Source: Chitinophaga hostae (GTDB lineage Bacteria > Bacteroidota > Bacteroidia > Chitinophagales > Chitinophagaceae). From it: DNA of 64,000 bases. This document shows positions 50,514 to 60,109 of this stretch, piece by piece. The notes under the pieces are model-generated. The model made no database searches. It was not told the DNA's origin and saw only the letters and a list, made by a program, of their open reading frames with translations. The stretch's first letter is position 1. Every line of letters starts with the position of its first letter. The translations under genes were made by a program, and so were the position numbers. The stretch is from assembly GCF_018224885.1 (NCBI RefSeq), contig NZ_JAGTXB010000006.1, forward strand, positions 62,001 to 126,000, in the 5' to 3' direction.

Positions 50514-51371
50514 ATGTTAAAGAAATTATTTGAAAATAATGAGGATAAGGCAGAGATGTCTTTTTTCGACCACCTGGAAGACCTAAGGTGGCACCTCGTC
50601 AGGTCGGCCCTGGCACTTGTGGCATTTAGCATATTTGGCTTCGTGTATACACAGGAAATTCTTGACAATGTTATTTTCGGACCCACCAACGCAGATTTTC
50701 CTTCCTATGTGGTGCTTTGTAAATTAGGACACTGGGTAGGCCTCGGAAATCAGCTTTGTATTACGCCTGTAAAGGTGCAGTTTCTGAACTACAAGATGGT
50801 GGGACAGATCATGCTGCAATTTAAACTGGCCTTCATCATCGGTTTTATTTGTGCCTTCCCGTACATTTTCTGGGAGTTCTGGCGCTTTGTAAAGCCTGCA
50901 TTGAAGGAAAAGGAGCTGAAAGGGGCAAGAGGCGTTATTTTCTGGGTTTCCTTTCAATTTTTCCTCGGAATATGTTTTGCCTACTTCCTGATGGCGCCTT
51001 TTACCATCAACTTCCTCGCATCCTATACAGTAACAGCCAAGGCGGTTAACCAGTTTTTTATAGATGATTACTTTGACCTGATGACACAGATCGTACTGGG
51101 TATGGGACTGTTGTTTGAATTGCCCATCCTGGTATTTTTCCTCACCAAATTAGGGATACTCACCCCGGATTTCCTCCGTTCCTACAGACGACACGCGATT
51201 GTGGTGATCCTGATCCTGGCAGCTATTATTACGCCCCCCGATCTGGTAGACCAGCTGATCGTATTTGTGCCGTTATACTGTCTTTATGAAATCAGTATCT
51301 TTATATCGAAAAAGGCGCTGAAAGATCGCGAAGACAAGATGGCAAAGACTGAAGTTGAAGAGTGGTCGTAA
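50514..51371 (+). CDS. tatC: Sec-independent protein translocase subunit TatC
   Basis: This 285-aa inner-membrane protein has six helices and the conserved cytoplasmic N-terminal motif SFFDHLEDLRWHLVRS, which recognises twin-arginine signals. FALIFGFICAFPYIFWEFWR-like and LLFELPILVFFLTKLGI segments and the loop RRHAIVVILILAAIITPPD are also present. With TatA it exports folded proteins. No tatA lies next to it in this window. rpiB follows after 30 nt. Confidence 0.96.
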   Translation: MLKKLFENNEDKAEMSFFDHLEDLRWHLVRSALALVAFSIFGFVYTQEILDNVIFGPTNADFPSYVVLCKLGHWVGLGNQLCITPVKVQFLNYKMVGQIMLQFKLAFIIGFICAFPYIFWEFWRFVKPALKEKELKGARGVIFWVSFQFFLGICFAYFLMAPFTINFLASYTVTAKAVNQFFIDDYFDLMTQIVLGMGLLFELPILVFFLTKLGILTPDFLRSYRRHAIVVILILAAIITPPDLVDQLIVFVPLYCLYEISIFISKKALKDREDKMAKTEVEEWS

Positions 51372-51401
51372 TTATCTCTAATCTGTAAACACGTAATTGA
51401 A

Positions 51402-51860
51402 ATGGAAAATATTGCATTTAATCTTACACTGCCTGTAGCTATTGGCTCAGATCACGCAGGGTTTGAGTATAAGGAAGAAGTAATTTCTTACCTGGAATCA
51501 AAAGGGCTGCAGGTAAAAGATTATGGCACCCATTCCAAGGATTCTGTGGACTACCCTGACTATGCACACCCTGTATCTACTGCTGTTGAAAGAGGCCAGG
51601 CTGCTTTTGGTGTCCTGGTTTGTGGAAGTGCTAACGGTGTGGCTATTACAGCCAACAAACACCAGGGCATCCGTGCCGCTATTTGCTGGGGGGAAGAACT
51701 GGCAAGATTGGCCCGTTCCCACAACAATGCAAACGTACTGTGTATACCCGCCCGCTTTGTAGATATTCCTGTAGCTACGCAGATGGTGGAAATGTTTATA
51801 GGTACCCCGTTTGAAGGTGGCCGCCATCAGGACAGGGTACGTAAGATGGCCTGCCTGTAA
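51402..51860 (+). CDS. rpiB: Ribose-5-phosphate isomerase B
   Basis: This 152-aa protein interconverts ribose 5-phosphate and ribulose 5-phosphate. Conserved parts are IGSDHAGFEYKEEV, DSVDYPDYAHPV, the active-site cysteine and phosphate loop in VCGSANGVAITANKHQGIRA, and LARSHNNANVLCIPAR. It lies 30 nt after tatC, probably co-transcribed, and is followed by a strong terminator. Confidence 0.95.
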   Translation: MENIAFNLTLPVAIGSDHAGFEYKEEVISYLESKGLQVKDYGTHSKDSVDYPDYAHPVSTAVERGQAAFGVLVCGSANGVAITANKHQGIRAAICWGEELARLARSHNNANVLCIPARFVDIPVATQMVEMFIGTPFEGGRHQDRVRKMACL

Positions 51861-51919
51861 TGGTTTAAAGCCACATATCACTTTTTACTGTAACGAATAC
51901 ATGGAAATGTAGTAATATT

Positions 51920-51950
51920 AAAGAGCCGGCTATCAACCGGCTCTTTTTTT
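51920..51950 (+). terminator. Intrinsic terminator of tatC-rpiB
   Basis: AAAGAGCCGG and CCGGCTCTTT form a perfect 10-bp stem with a 7-nt loop, followed by a T run. Confidence 0.9.
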
Positions 51951-51989
51951 ATTAAAGGTTGTGTGACCTGTCCAATTAAAAAATGCTCC

Positions 51990-53528
51990 ATGAGAGTTCC
52001 TGTTATTTTCATTTGTTTGCTCCTCGTTAACGCCGCACAGGCACAGGTGAAAACAACAAATAATGTCCCTGTGGAAAATAAATCCGCAGCGGTAAAGTAT
52101 GGCGAGACCATCACGTCTGCAGCTGTGAGTAAGCAATTGCACATCATTGCCGGAGCAGGTATGGAAGGAAGGGAAACAGCTACCGCAGGACAGGAAAAAG
52201 CAGCAGCGTATATTATCAGTCAGTTTAAAGCCGCCGGCCTGCAACCCGGTGTTGATGGTAAATGGGAGCAGTATTATCCATTGTATGCCGACAGTTTACT
52301 GAACAGTACGATCACTGTAAAGGAAAAAACATATTTATACGGAAAAGATTTTTTGTCGGACCTGCGCAACGGGGTAGCACAGGACCTTAGTGCCACACAG
52401 GTGGTATACGCAGACATGGGCATCGTTAACGCCGCGCAGGACGACTATCGTCAACAGGATGTAACTGGAAAAGTGGTCATGATCCGTGATGTGGTAAAGA
52501 AAGGAATGCATCGCGATAAAAGTAACCTGGAAGATAAAATAAAGGCGGCTCATGATAAAGGCGTAGCAGCTATCCTGGTAATATCCCCTTCTGCCGGTCG
52601 CTTCAGCGCGTTAAACCAGCAAAAACTCAGGACAACCGGGCTTTACTGGCAAAAAGATACAACGGCACGCCCTAACGTATACTTTATCACGCCCGCGCTG
52701 GCATCTGCCATCATGGGCATTGAAAACAGTGAAGCGCTGCTGGAGGACCTGGATAATGGAAAAAAGGTCCCGGCCCTGATCAATACCGATATCCATATTG
52801 TGTTTGAAAAAGCAGCTACCATCCTCCATCCCTCCAATGTACTGGCCTACCTGGAAGGTACCGATAAAAAAGACGAAGTCGTTTTCGTGACCGCACACTA
52901 CGACCATCTTGGAAAAGAGGATGATAAGATCTATTACGGCGCCGATGATGATGGATCCGGTACCAGCGCCGTTATAGAGATTGCCGCTGCTTTTGCCAGG
53001 GCTAAAAAGGCAGGTAACGGGCCTCGCAGGAGTATGGTATTTATGACCGTATCCGGCGAAGAGAAGGGCTTACTGGGATCCAGGTATTATACGGAACACC
53101 CGGTTTATCCACTGGAACGTACAGTAGCAGACCTCAATATTGATATGATCGGGCGTATTGATCCGGCTCATGAAAAAGATACCAATTACCTGTACATTAT
53201 CGGCGATAATAAACTCAGCTCAGAGTTGCGGCCCATCAATGAAAAGGCAAACAATACCTATACGCAGCTCAAGCTGGATTATAAATACAACGACCCCAAC
53301 GACCCGGAAGGTTTCTATTACCGCTCCGATCACTACATGTTTGCCCAGCACGGCATTCCCATCATCTTCTATTTCAATGGTACACATGCTGATTATCATG
53401 CCCATACGGACACCGTGGAGAAGATCAGCTACGAACTGCTGGCCAAACGTGCCCGCCTCGTTTTTTATACCGCCTGGGATATCGCCAACCGCGATCGTAA
53501 ACTGGTGGTGGATCGACACGAAAGATAA
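51990..53528 (+). CDS. M28-family zinc metallopeptidase, secreted
   Basis: The ATG at 51990 gives 512 aa with a signal peptide (MRVPVIFICLLLVNAAQA, then QVKTT). The start at 51963 (GTG) is less likely. A PA-type insert domain (about 130-265) lies inside the chain. Zinc ligands are visible in VTAHYDHLG, ADDDGSGTSAVIE, SGEEKGLLGS, NIDMIGRID and the final histidine in YHAHTDTVEKIS. Relatives are aminopeptidases or carboxypeptidases of the periplasm or cell surface. The substrate is unknown. Confidence 0.93.
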   Translation: MRVPVIFICLLLVNAAQAQVKTTNNVPVENKSAAVKYGETITSAAVSKQLHIIAGAGMEGRETATAGQEKAAAYIISQFKAAGLQPGVDGKWEQYYPLYADSLLNSTITVKEKTYLYGKDFLSDLRNGVAQDLSATQVVYADMGIVNAAQDDYRQQDVTGKVVMIRDVVKKGMHRDKSNLEDKIKAAHDKGVAAILVISPSAGRFSALNQQKLRTTGLYWQKDTTARPNVYFITPALASAIMGIENSEALLEDLDNGKKVPALINTDIHIVFEKAATILHPSNVLAYLEGTDKKDEVVFVTAHYDHLGKEDDKIYYGADDDGSGTSAVIEIAAAFARAKKAGNGPRRSMVFMTVSGEEKGLLGSRYYTEHPVYPLERTVADLNIDMIGRIDPAHEKDTNYLYIIGDNKLSSELRPINEKANNTYTQLKLDYKYNDPNDPEGFYYRSDHYMFAQHGIPIIFYFNGTHADYHAHTDTVEKISYELLAKRARLVFYTAWDIANRDRKLVVDRHER

Positions 53529-54113
53529 AGATGTCTGCAGTACCCGTAATCAGGCTTAATCCCCTGCCATACCGGCTTTACAGCCAGTAAAAACGTTTTT
53601 GTTTATTTTAACAAAATTTTTTAAATTGTGTATAGGGTCTTTGTCCTTTTAACCATACATAATTTTTTTTATTTGTAGAATCGGTGAATGTAGGGATCAG
53701 TTAGTTAGTAAGTGTTAGCAAGTCGTTTTTTGAGAGTCGGGCTTCCCCAATTAAACATTTTTAACTAACCTGTTGTTGTTCAATCGGTATTTATAGGATC
53801 ATGCGGTTATTTTTTCATCGGCAATGAGCAATCATGCCTGTTTTCCGCTTTCTGTAACCATATAAATGTACCATATGAAAACACCTGCCACCTTTTCTAT
53901 AAGAAAACACTATTCTGCAAGGAGAGTTTCCCTGCGTCCTATTGACCGATGTTGTGACAGAAAACACCTGAGTTACATGCATTTTTAGAACCTAGTTTTT
54001 ATATATAGTCCTGGTTGTTCAGAATGTTGAAAAACGGAAACGCAATTACACGCGGTGGCAAAATCCTGCCATGATATTTAGCTACGCTTTGTGAAACCTT
54101 AAAATGAGAATGC
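53529..54113. other. Intergenic region upstream of the HdeD-like gene
   Basis: I found no convincing gene in these 585 bases. A 37-codon frame at 53875-53988 has no supporting features. TGGCA-AAATCC-TGCCA, an inverted repeat at about 54056-54071, lies some 45 nt before the HdeD-like start and could be regulatory. Confidence 0.5.
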
Positions 54114-54647
54114 ATGGATAATTTTTATAGCGCTTACTGGTGGATCTTTTTGTTAAGAGGGATTTTTGCCCTGGTATTGGGGGTACTGGCCGTTGGTTGG
54201 CCCGGTGTCACCTTTGCCACCCTGATTGTTTTCCTTGGAGCCTACCTGTTTATAGCCGGCTTGTTTGCTGTCATCGGCGCCATTGCTGCCCGTAAAACAA
54301 ACGAAAACTGGGGTATTTTCTTATTTTCTGGTCTGCTGGGCGTTATATTAGGCATCCTTACCTTTTACAATCCGTTTGCTACCGGCGCGGCACTCATTTA
54401 CCTGATAGCTTTCTGGGCCATGGTGGCCGGCCTGTTTGAACTGATTGTTGCCATCAGGCTGAGAAAAGTGATTACCGGCGAAGGCTGGTACATTGCCGGC
54501 GGTTTGCTGACGATTATTTTCGGTATTATCCTGGTCTCCAACCCCGTAGCTGCCGCAGTAACGCTTACATGGATGTTTGGCATATATGCCATTGTAACCG
54601 GTATTATGTTGATATCGTTGTCATTCAGACTGCGCAGCAGGCATTGA
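54114..54647 (+). CDS. HdeD/DUF308-family membrane protein
   Basis: This 177-aa protein is almost entirely six membrane helices, with the family phrases LRGIFALVLGVLAVGWPGVT, LFSGLLGVILGILTFYNP and GLLTIIFGIILVSNPVAAAV, which show the three-fold repeated helix pairs of DUF308. The E. coli relative HdeD is linked to acid stress. A stress role here is inference. It is a single-gene unit before the ECF sigma factor gene. Confidence 0.9.
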   Translation: MDNFYSAYWWIFLLRGIFALVLGVLAVGWPGVTFATLIVFLGAYLFIAGLFAVIGAIAARKTNENWGIFLFSGLLGVILGILTFYNPFATGAALIYLIAFWAMVAGLFELIVAIRLRKVITGEGWYIAGGLLTIIFGIILVSNPVAAAVTLTWMFGIYAIVTGIMLISLSFRLRSRH

Positions 54648-54759
54648 ACAATAGCTGAAACTAAAGATGGGTACCTGTTCACTATTTAAAAATACCCCAT
54701 ATGCAAGCTTATTCTTTAACTAAAAACTATTCCTTATGATTACCATAACACCTGGTTAA

Positions 54760-54825
54760 GGCACCTGTATCTGCCGAATTTCAGGGTGTTGATACCTCCC
54801 TGTCTGATAAGGCTTTACAGGTGCC
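54760..54825. promoter_or_regulatory. Nested inverted repeat upstream of the ECF sigma factor
   Basis: GGCACCTGTA (54760) pairs with TACAGGTGCC (54816), and inside them CAGGG pairs with CCCTG (54782/54798). It lies 115 nt before the sigma-factor start. It could be a terminator, an operator or an RNA structure in the leader. Confidence 0.5.
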
Positions 54826-54939
54826 GGCAGTACCCGCCGGAAGGAGAGCCGGTGGCATACCATTACTGTCAACCTTATTCTCCCGGCCCCCAAAAGGCTG
54901 TTGCCGTAGCTAATTGTGAATAACTTAAAGTTAACCGTT

Positions 54940-55440
54940 ATGTCATCCACCGAATTCAATAATCTGTTACTAGGAAATGCCGATTTTCTGCGGCCATACG
55001 CAGTGACCCTGACCAAAGATTCAGAATCAGCCAAGGATCTTTACCAGGAAACATTGTTCAGAGCACTGTCGAACCGTGAGAAATATCTCGCAGGTACCAA
55101 TATCAGGGCCTGGTTGTATACGATCATGCGAAATATCTTTATCAACAACTACCGCCGCGGTAACCGGCAGTACCGCTTGCTCGATAATGCCGTAGGAGAT
55201 TACCTGTTGAGTCATCAGCCCTCTGCTATCGGAAATTTCGCAGAATCAGACCTGCGGGTAAAAGATGTACAAATGGCGGTATATAACCTGCCTGTCATCT
55301 TCAAACAGCCATTCCTGCTGTATTTTGAAGGCTATAAGTATTATGAAATTGCAGCGATCCTGAATGAACCGTTGGGAACAGTGAAAAGCCGTATCCATTT
55401 TGCCCGTAAAATGTTGAAAACCCGTATCACGAGACACTGA
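54940..55440 (+). CDS. ECF-type RNA polymerase sigma factor
   Basis: From the ATG at 54940 this is 166 aa (a GTG at 54916 would add 8). Region 2 has DSESAKDLYQETLFRAL and IRAWLYTIMRNIFINNYRR. Region 4 has LYFEGYKYYEIAAILNEP and GTVKSRIHFARKMLK. It directs RNA polymerase to specific promoters. No anti-sigma gene is adjacent, unlike many Bacteroidota ECF loci. The neighbouring HdeD-like gene hints at envelope or acid stress. Confidence 0.92.
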   Translation: MSSTEFNNLLLGNADFLRPYAVTLTKDSESAKDLYQETLFRALSNREKYLAGTNIRAWLYTIMRNIFINNYRRGNRQYRLLDNAVGDYLLSHQPSAIGNFAESDLRVKDVQMAVYNLPVIFKQPFLLYFEGYKYYEIAAILNEPLGTVKSRIHFARKMLKTRITRH

Positions 55441-55841
55441 TGCACCGTATTGAGTAAAATAACCCGGTCAAGTCGGGCTTCGGGTAACTGAAGTCTGCAA
55501 ACCCTCAGCACAACACACCGTCAGCTGCTGCTAATACTATGATTACCCGGTAGTAAGCTAAAGATTGTTTAATTATGAGATGTACTGTTATCTGTTCACT
55601 ATCTGCAGATAAGTGGTATCCCAGCTGTATGCCTGTTTGCGGACTTCGGTAACCCGGTCCCTGAAAAATACCATGAATTATTCCCCCGATTCTCCCTATA
55701 ACACACAATTCTTTGTTAAATAACCATTTATTATTAAGGAATTTGTACAATTACCGGTTTTAAACCGTTATTTAGCAGTGAACTAATCAAAACTCTTCCG
55801 GATCCTGCTATGGTCTGTGTCCCGGATCCAACAATGCTTAT
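55441..55841. other. Intergenic region before the desaturase gene
   Basis: No gene was seen in these 401 bases. They contain the palindrome ACCGGTTTTAAACCGTT and two GGATCC-containing CCGGATCC segments about 30 nt apart just before the desaturase start. No consensus promoter was found. Confidence 0.45.
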
Positions 55842-56912
55842 ATGGCGAAAGTAACCTTCAACAACAAGAATGCTATGTTCTTTCCTGCGCTGAAATCGGC
55901 TGTGGAAGAGTATTTCAAATCAAACAACATTAAAAAAACGGGTAACTGGAAGTTATATATTAAAACAGCAATCCTGCTCCCGGTGGCAGTGGCTTTGTAT
56001 GTTTCGGTATTGTTTATATCTATGCCGGCTGCTATCTCGGTAACTTTATGCGCCATACTGGGCTTTATACTGGCAAGTATCGGCTTTAATGTAATGCATG
56101 ACGCCTGTCATGGCAGTTATTCTACCAACAACCGGGTAAATGATACCCTGGGTCTTACCCTCAATGCCCTGGGTGGTAATGCCTTCATCTGGAAACAGAA
56201 GCACAATATTATTCACCATACCTACACCAATGTGGATGGTTTGGACGACGATATCGCAAAAAGCCCGCTGATGCGGCAATGCAGCTCCCAGAAATGGGTG
56301 CCTATGCACCGGATCCAGCATATTTACGTAGTACTGATATATGCTATTTCTTCTTTTGCCTGGGTATTTATCATGGATTTTGTAAAATACCTGAGCCGTA
56401 AAGTATATACCACTCCGCTGCAACCCATGAAATTAACGGATCACATGGTATTCTGGGGCAGCAAAGTATTATACGTTGTGTTTTATATCGCCCTGCCGAT
56501 TGTACTCGTTGGCTGGCAGGCCTGGGCCATTGGGTTCACGGTTATGCACCTGGTAATGGGCTTTACCCTCGCCATCGTGTTCCAGCTGGCACATGTAGTG
56601 GAAGAAACCGAATTTGAAGCAGTGGGCCAGGATGCACGGGTCATCGAAAACGAATGGGCCATCCACCAGATTAAAACCACCGCCAATTTTGCACCTGGCC
56701 ACAAACTGATTTCATGGTTTGTAGGCGGGCTGAATTACCAGGTAGAACATCACCTGTTTCCCCGCATCAGCCATGTGCATTATCCTGCGCTCAGCAAAAT
56801 AGTAGCGGCCAAATGCGCCGAACATAACCTGACTTACAACTGTATCCCTACCATGCAGGGAGCCGTAGTATCGCATTTCCGGTTTATGAAGGCATTAGGC
56901 GCAAAACCCTGA
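55842..56912 (+). CDS. Membrane fatty-acid desaturase
   Basis: This 356-aa membrane protein has the three histidine boxes of di-iron desaturases: HDACHGSY, HNIIHHTYTN and QVEHHLFP. The Q in the third box (QxxHH) is typical of front-end, linoleoyl-CoA-type desaturases, though no cytochrome b5 domain is present. Four or more helices surround the boxes. It probably introduces a double bond into membrane lipids and so adjusts fluidity. A large palindromic repeat follows 8 nt after the stop. Confidence 0.92.
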   Translation: MAKVTFNNKNAMFFPALKSAVEEYFKSNNIKKTGNWKLYIKTAILLPVAVALYVSVLFISMPAAISVTLCAILGFILASIGFNVMHDACHGSYSTNNRVNDTLGLTLNALGGNAFIWKQKHNIIHHTYTNVDGLDDDIAKSPLMRQCSSQKWVPMHRIQHIYVVLIYAISSFAWVFIMDFVKYLSRKVYTTPLQPMKLTDHMVFWGSKVLYVVFYIALPIVLVGWQAWAIGFTVMHLVMGFTLAIVFQLAHVVEETEFEAVGQDARVIENEWAIHQIKTTANFAPGHKLISWFVGGLNYQVEHHLFPRISHVHYPALSKIVAAKCAEHNLTYNCIPTMQGAVVSHFRFMKALGAKP

Positions 56913-56919
56913 GTGGATC

Positions 56920-57079
56920 TTGTCTTTATCAGGATTAACCCGATTTAGAAGATTTTTTTATAAGATTAAAAAGATTAGCGAAGATAAAAGTGGATATCCG
57001 CTTCTGTCTTCGCTAATCTTTTTAAAATCGGAAATGTAATCTTCAAATCATCAAAATCAGTCTAATCCTGATAAAGACA
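56920..57079. repeat. Large palindromic repeat, copy B
   Basis: The ends TTGTCTTTATCAGGATTA and TAATCCTGATAAAGACAA are perfect complements. The inner part carries AAAAAGATTAGCGAAGATAA with the complement CTTCGCTAATCTTTTT. The design is that of copy A (32431-32604). It lies between the desaturase and helicase genes. Confidence 0.8.
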
Positions 57080-57148
57080 AAATCCGTACTTTTACACCCT
57101 TCTGTAATACTCATCTTACTACAAAATAAAATATAAACAGCAGTCGTG

Positions 57149-59482
57149 ATGAAGGCAAATTATTTAGACGAGCTTAACGAACAACAGCGGGAAGCAGTAA
57201 TACATATCAACGGCCCAATAATGATTGTAGCAGGCGCCGGTTCGGGAAAAACCAAGGTGCTCACCACCCGTATAGCGCACCTGATGCGGAATGGTGTAGA
57301 TGCGTTTAATATTTTATCACTCACCTTTACCAATAAGGCGGCCCGTGAAATGAAGGAACGTGTGGAAAAGATCCTCGGTGGCAGCGAAGCCCGTAATCTC
57401 TACATCGGTACCTTTCACTCCGTTTTTGCCCGCCTGCTTCGTGGTGAAGCCCATCGCCTCGGCTATCCGAACGATTTTACCATTTATGATACCGACGATG
57501 CCAAAAGCGTTATCAAAACAATTATCAACGAGCTAAATCTCGATGATAAACATTATAAACCCAACTTCGTATACAACCGCATCTCCGCTGCCAAAAACAG
57601 CCTGATGGGGCCGGAAGAATACCAGATGGACAACCTGGTACAACAGGAAGATATGCGCGCCAACAGGCCGCTGATCGGTAAGATCTACGACATGTACGCC
57701 AAACGCACATTCAAGAACGGCGCTATGGACTTCGACGACCTGCTGTTCAAAATGTTTGTACTGCTCAAAACATTCCCGGAAGTATTGCATAAATACCAGC
57801 ACAAATTCAAGTATATCATGATCGATGAGTACCAGGATACCAACCCTGCGCAGTACGAAATCATCAAATTACTGGGTGCCGTAAATGAAAATATTTGTGT
57901 AGTGGGAGATGATGCGCAAAGTATCTACTCCTTCCGCGGAGCTACTATAGAAAATATCCTCCAGTTTGAAAAGGATTATGATGATGTGAAAGTGGTGAAA
58001 CTGGAACAAAACTACCGGAGCACCAAATCAATCCTTAATGTAGCCAACGAAGTAATCGCGCATAACAAAGGGCAAATTGAAAAAAATCTCTGGACCGATA
58101 ATACCGAAGGCGATACCATTAAACTGGTACGCACCATGACGGATAATGAGGAAGGTAAGTTTGTGGCAGATACCATCGCAGAACAGAAACTGCGAAACCA
58201 CTACGACAACCGCGATTTTGTGATCCTCTACCGTACCAACGCCCAGAGCCGCTCCTTCGAGGAAAGCCTGCGCCGTAAAGCCATTCCCTACCGCATCTTT
58301 GGTGGCTTGTCGTTCTACCAGCGTAAGGAAATCAAGGACTTTGTTGCCTATCTCCGCGTTACCATGAATACCCGTGATGAGGAAAGCCTGAAAAGGATCG
58401 TCAACTACCCGGTGCGTGGTATCGGTAAAACCACTATCGACAAAACCATTGTGCTCAGCAATGACCATAATATCACTATGTGGGAAGTGCTGGAAAGAGC
58501 CAGGGAGTTTGGTTTCAAAGGAGGCACGGTAGAAGCGATCGAAGCCTTTGTTATCATGATCAAAAGCTTCCAGGCACTGCTTTCCAACCACAACGCATAT
58601 GATGTGGCGGTAGCCGTAGGTAAATCCACCAACCTGGTAAAGGAACTATTCAACGATAAAACTACGGAGGGGCTTGCCCGTTATGAGAACGTGCAGGAAT
58701 TACTGAACTCCATCAAAGAGTTCACAGAAACCCCCGATGAGGAAGGAGAACTGCTCGACAAAAGCATGGGCTCCTATCTGCAGCAAATTACCCTGCTGAC
58801 TGATGCAGACCAGGGTACTGACGAAAACAGCGATGTGGTGAAACTGATGACCATCCACGCGGCAAAAGGACTGGAGTTCCCGGTGGTATTCACCGTTGGA
58901 CTCGAAGAAACCCTTTTCCCCAGCGGCATGTCTATCAATACCCGTGAGGAACTGGAAGAAGAAAGACGCCTGTTTTATGTAGCCATTACCCGTGCAAAAG
59001 CGCGTTTATGGCTCACCTATGCCAATAGCCGCTACCGCTTTGGCAACCTGGTGCAAAATGAGCCGAGCCGCTTCCTGGAAGAAATGCCGGAGAAGTTTAT
59101 AGACCGCAGCTATGCCGGCGGCGGCAGTGTACGCAACGCTTTTGGCGGTGGCAATACTTCCGGCTGGAGTAACAGTAACAATATGTTTGACCGGATGCAG
59201 AAGAAAACACCGGCCCAGCAATCGCAGCCGGCAGCTCAGAAACCAGCGGCCAAGCCCACTTTTTCTGCCGCCACTACGCACGTGCCTTCAGAAAACTTTA
59301 CTCCCGACGACCCGGCCGGTATGGAACCAGGTATGCAGGTGGAGCACCAGAAATTCGGTTTTGGCACCATTGCCGCTATGGAAGGCGCGCCCAACAACAG
59401 GATCGCCACCATCTTGTTCCCTAAGGGAGGCGGCGAAAAGAAGATCATGCTGAACTACGCCAAGCTAAGGATAGTAAGATGA
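57149..59482 (+). CDS. UvrD/PcrA-family ATP-dependent DNA helicase
   Basis: This 777-aa superfamily-1 helicase starts at the ATG at 57149 (a GTG three bases earlier is possible). Motifs in order are NEQQREAVIHINGP (Q motif), AGAGSGKTKVLTTR (I), FTNKAAREMKER (Ia), IMIDEYQDTNPAQYE (II), GDDAQSIYSFRGA (III), LEQNYRSTKSIL (IV), VKLMTIHAAKGLEFP (V) and RRLFYVAITRAK (VI). A low-complexity linker precedes a C-terminal Tudor-like segment (VEHQKFGFGTIAAMEG) that in PcrA binds RNA polymerase. It acts in DNA repair and in removing stalled complexes. Confidence 0.95.
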   Translation: MKANYLDELNEQQREAVIHINGPIMIVAGAGSGKTKVLTTRIAHLMRNGVDAFNILSLTFTNKAAREMKERVEKILGGSEARNLYIGTFHSVFARLLRGEAHRLGYPNDFTIYDTDDAKSVIKTIINELNLDDKHYKPNFVYNRISAAKNSLMGPEEYQMDNLVQQEDMRANRPLIGKIYDMYAKRTFKNGAMDFDDLLFKMFVLLKTFPEVLHKYQHKFKYIMIDEYQDTNPAQYEIIKLLGAVNENICVVGDDAQSIYSFRGATIENILQFEKDYDDVKVVKLEQNYRSTKSILNVANEVIAHNKGQIEKNLWTDNTEGDTIKLVRTMTDNEEGKFVADTIAEQKLRNHYDNRDFVILYRTNAQSRSFEESLRRKAIPYRIFGGLSFYQRKEIKDFVAYLRVTMNTRDEESLKRIVNYPVRGIGKTTIDKTIVLSNDHNITMWEVLERAREFGFKGGTVEAIEAFVIMIKSFQALLSNHNAYDVAVAVGKSTNLVKELFNDKTTEGLARYENVQELLNSIKEFTETPDEEGELLDKSMGSYLQQITLLTDADQGTDENSDVVKLMTIHAAKGLEFPVVFTVGLEETLFPSGMSINTREELEEERRLFYVAITRAKARLWLTYANSRYRFGNLVQNEPSRFLEEMPEKFIDRSYAGGGSVRNAFGGGNTSGWSNSNNMFDRMQKKTPAQQSQPAAQKPAAKPTFSAATTHVPSENFTPDDPAGMEPGMQVEHQKFGFGTIAAMEGAPNNRIATILFPKGGGEKKIMLNYAKLRIVR

Positions 59483-59487
59483 TCCGG

Positions 59488-59516
59488 CTTTTAGCTATTG
59501 GGGGCTGACTTTTAGT
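59488..59516. repeat. AGCTATT-type repeat fragment
   Basis: GGCTTTTAGCTATTGGGGGC followed by TGACTTTTAG resembles one arm of the repeat at 31748-31811. It lies just after the helicase stop codon and looks degenerate. Confidence 0.4.
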
Positions 59517-59585
59517 ATAAAGCAGCCGCAGAAGCAGGTAGAAGATTTTTATTAAAGGCAAACAGCTACAAAAAGCAACAGCGAA

Positions 59586-60044
59586 ATGCTCACCGCTATT
59601 CAAAAACTCCGGCAGTTTTGTGCCTACCAGGAACGGAGCCACCAGGAAACGAAATATAAATGCCTGGAGCTCGGATTGAGGGGGCAGGAAGTAGACGAAG
59701 CCATTGCAGAGTTGATAGCAGACAATTTCCTCAACGAAGAACGGTTTGCCAAAGCCTATGCCGGTGGCAAATTCCGGATCAAACAATGGGGCAGGAAGAA
59801 AATCCTGATGGAACTGAAGCAGAAACAGGTATCTGCCTACTGCATCAAAAAGGGGATGGAGGAGATTGATGAAGATGACTATGCAACGGTGCTGCTAAAG
59901 CTCACAGAAAAGAAATACCAGTCGCTGAAAGGAGAAATTCTGATGAAGCGGAAATATAAAACAATGCAATACCTGCTGCAACGAGGCTTTGAATCCGAGT
60001 TAATAAACGATGCGCTTGAACAAATCGCAAATAAGGAGGCCTAA
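59586..60044 (+). CDS. recX: RecX-family regulatory protein
   Basis: This 152-aa helical protein has RecX-type three-helix repeats, for example DEAIAELIADNFLNEERFAKAY, GKFRIKQWGRKKILMELKQK and KRKYKTMQYLLQRGF, each within the expected spacing. RecX inhibits or modulates RecA filaments. recA is not in the window. The gene follows the UvrD-like helicase after 103 nt, another DNA-repair gene. Confidence 0.85.
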   Translation: MLTAIQKLRQFCAYQERSHQETKYKCLELGLRGQEVDEAIAELIADNFLNEERFAKAYAGGKFRIKQWGRKKILMELKQKQVSAYCIKKGMEEIDEDDYATVLLKLTEKKYQSLKGEILMKRKYKTMQYLLQRGFESELINDALEQIANKEA

Positions 60045-60083
60045 GCAGGCAATAATTTGAAAAGTTTCTAATCAGTCAGGCCG

Positions 60084-60091
60084 TAATTTTG
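60084..60091 (+). promoter_or_regulatory. -7 box (TAATTTTG) for the nitrilase-family gene
   Basis: TAATTTTG fits TAnnTTTG, with TTTG at 60056-60059 (24-nt spacer, slightly long). It lies 18 nt before the start codon. Confidence 0.45.
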
Positions 60092-60109
60092 TGATCACAA
60101 TAACCGATA

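Noticed and set aside
53875..53988. A 37-codon frame in the gap before the HdeD-like gene
   Set aside because: It is short, basic and featureless, with no promoter box or conserved motif to support it.
54056..54071. TGGCA-N6-TGCCA considered as a sigma-54 promoter
   Set aside because: The distance between GG and GC is 9, not 10, and no activator-type site was seen near it.
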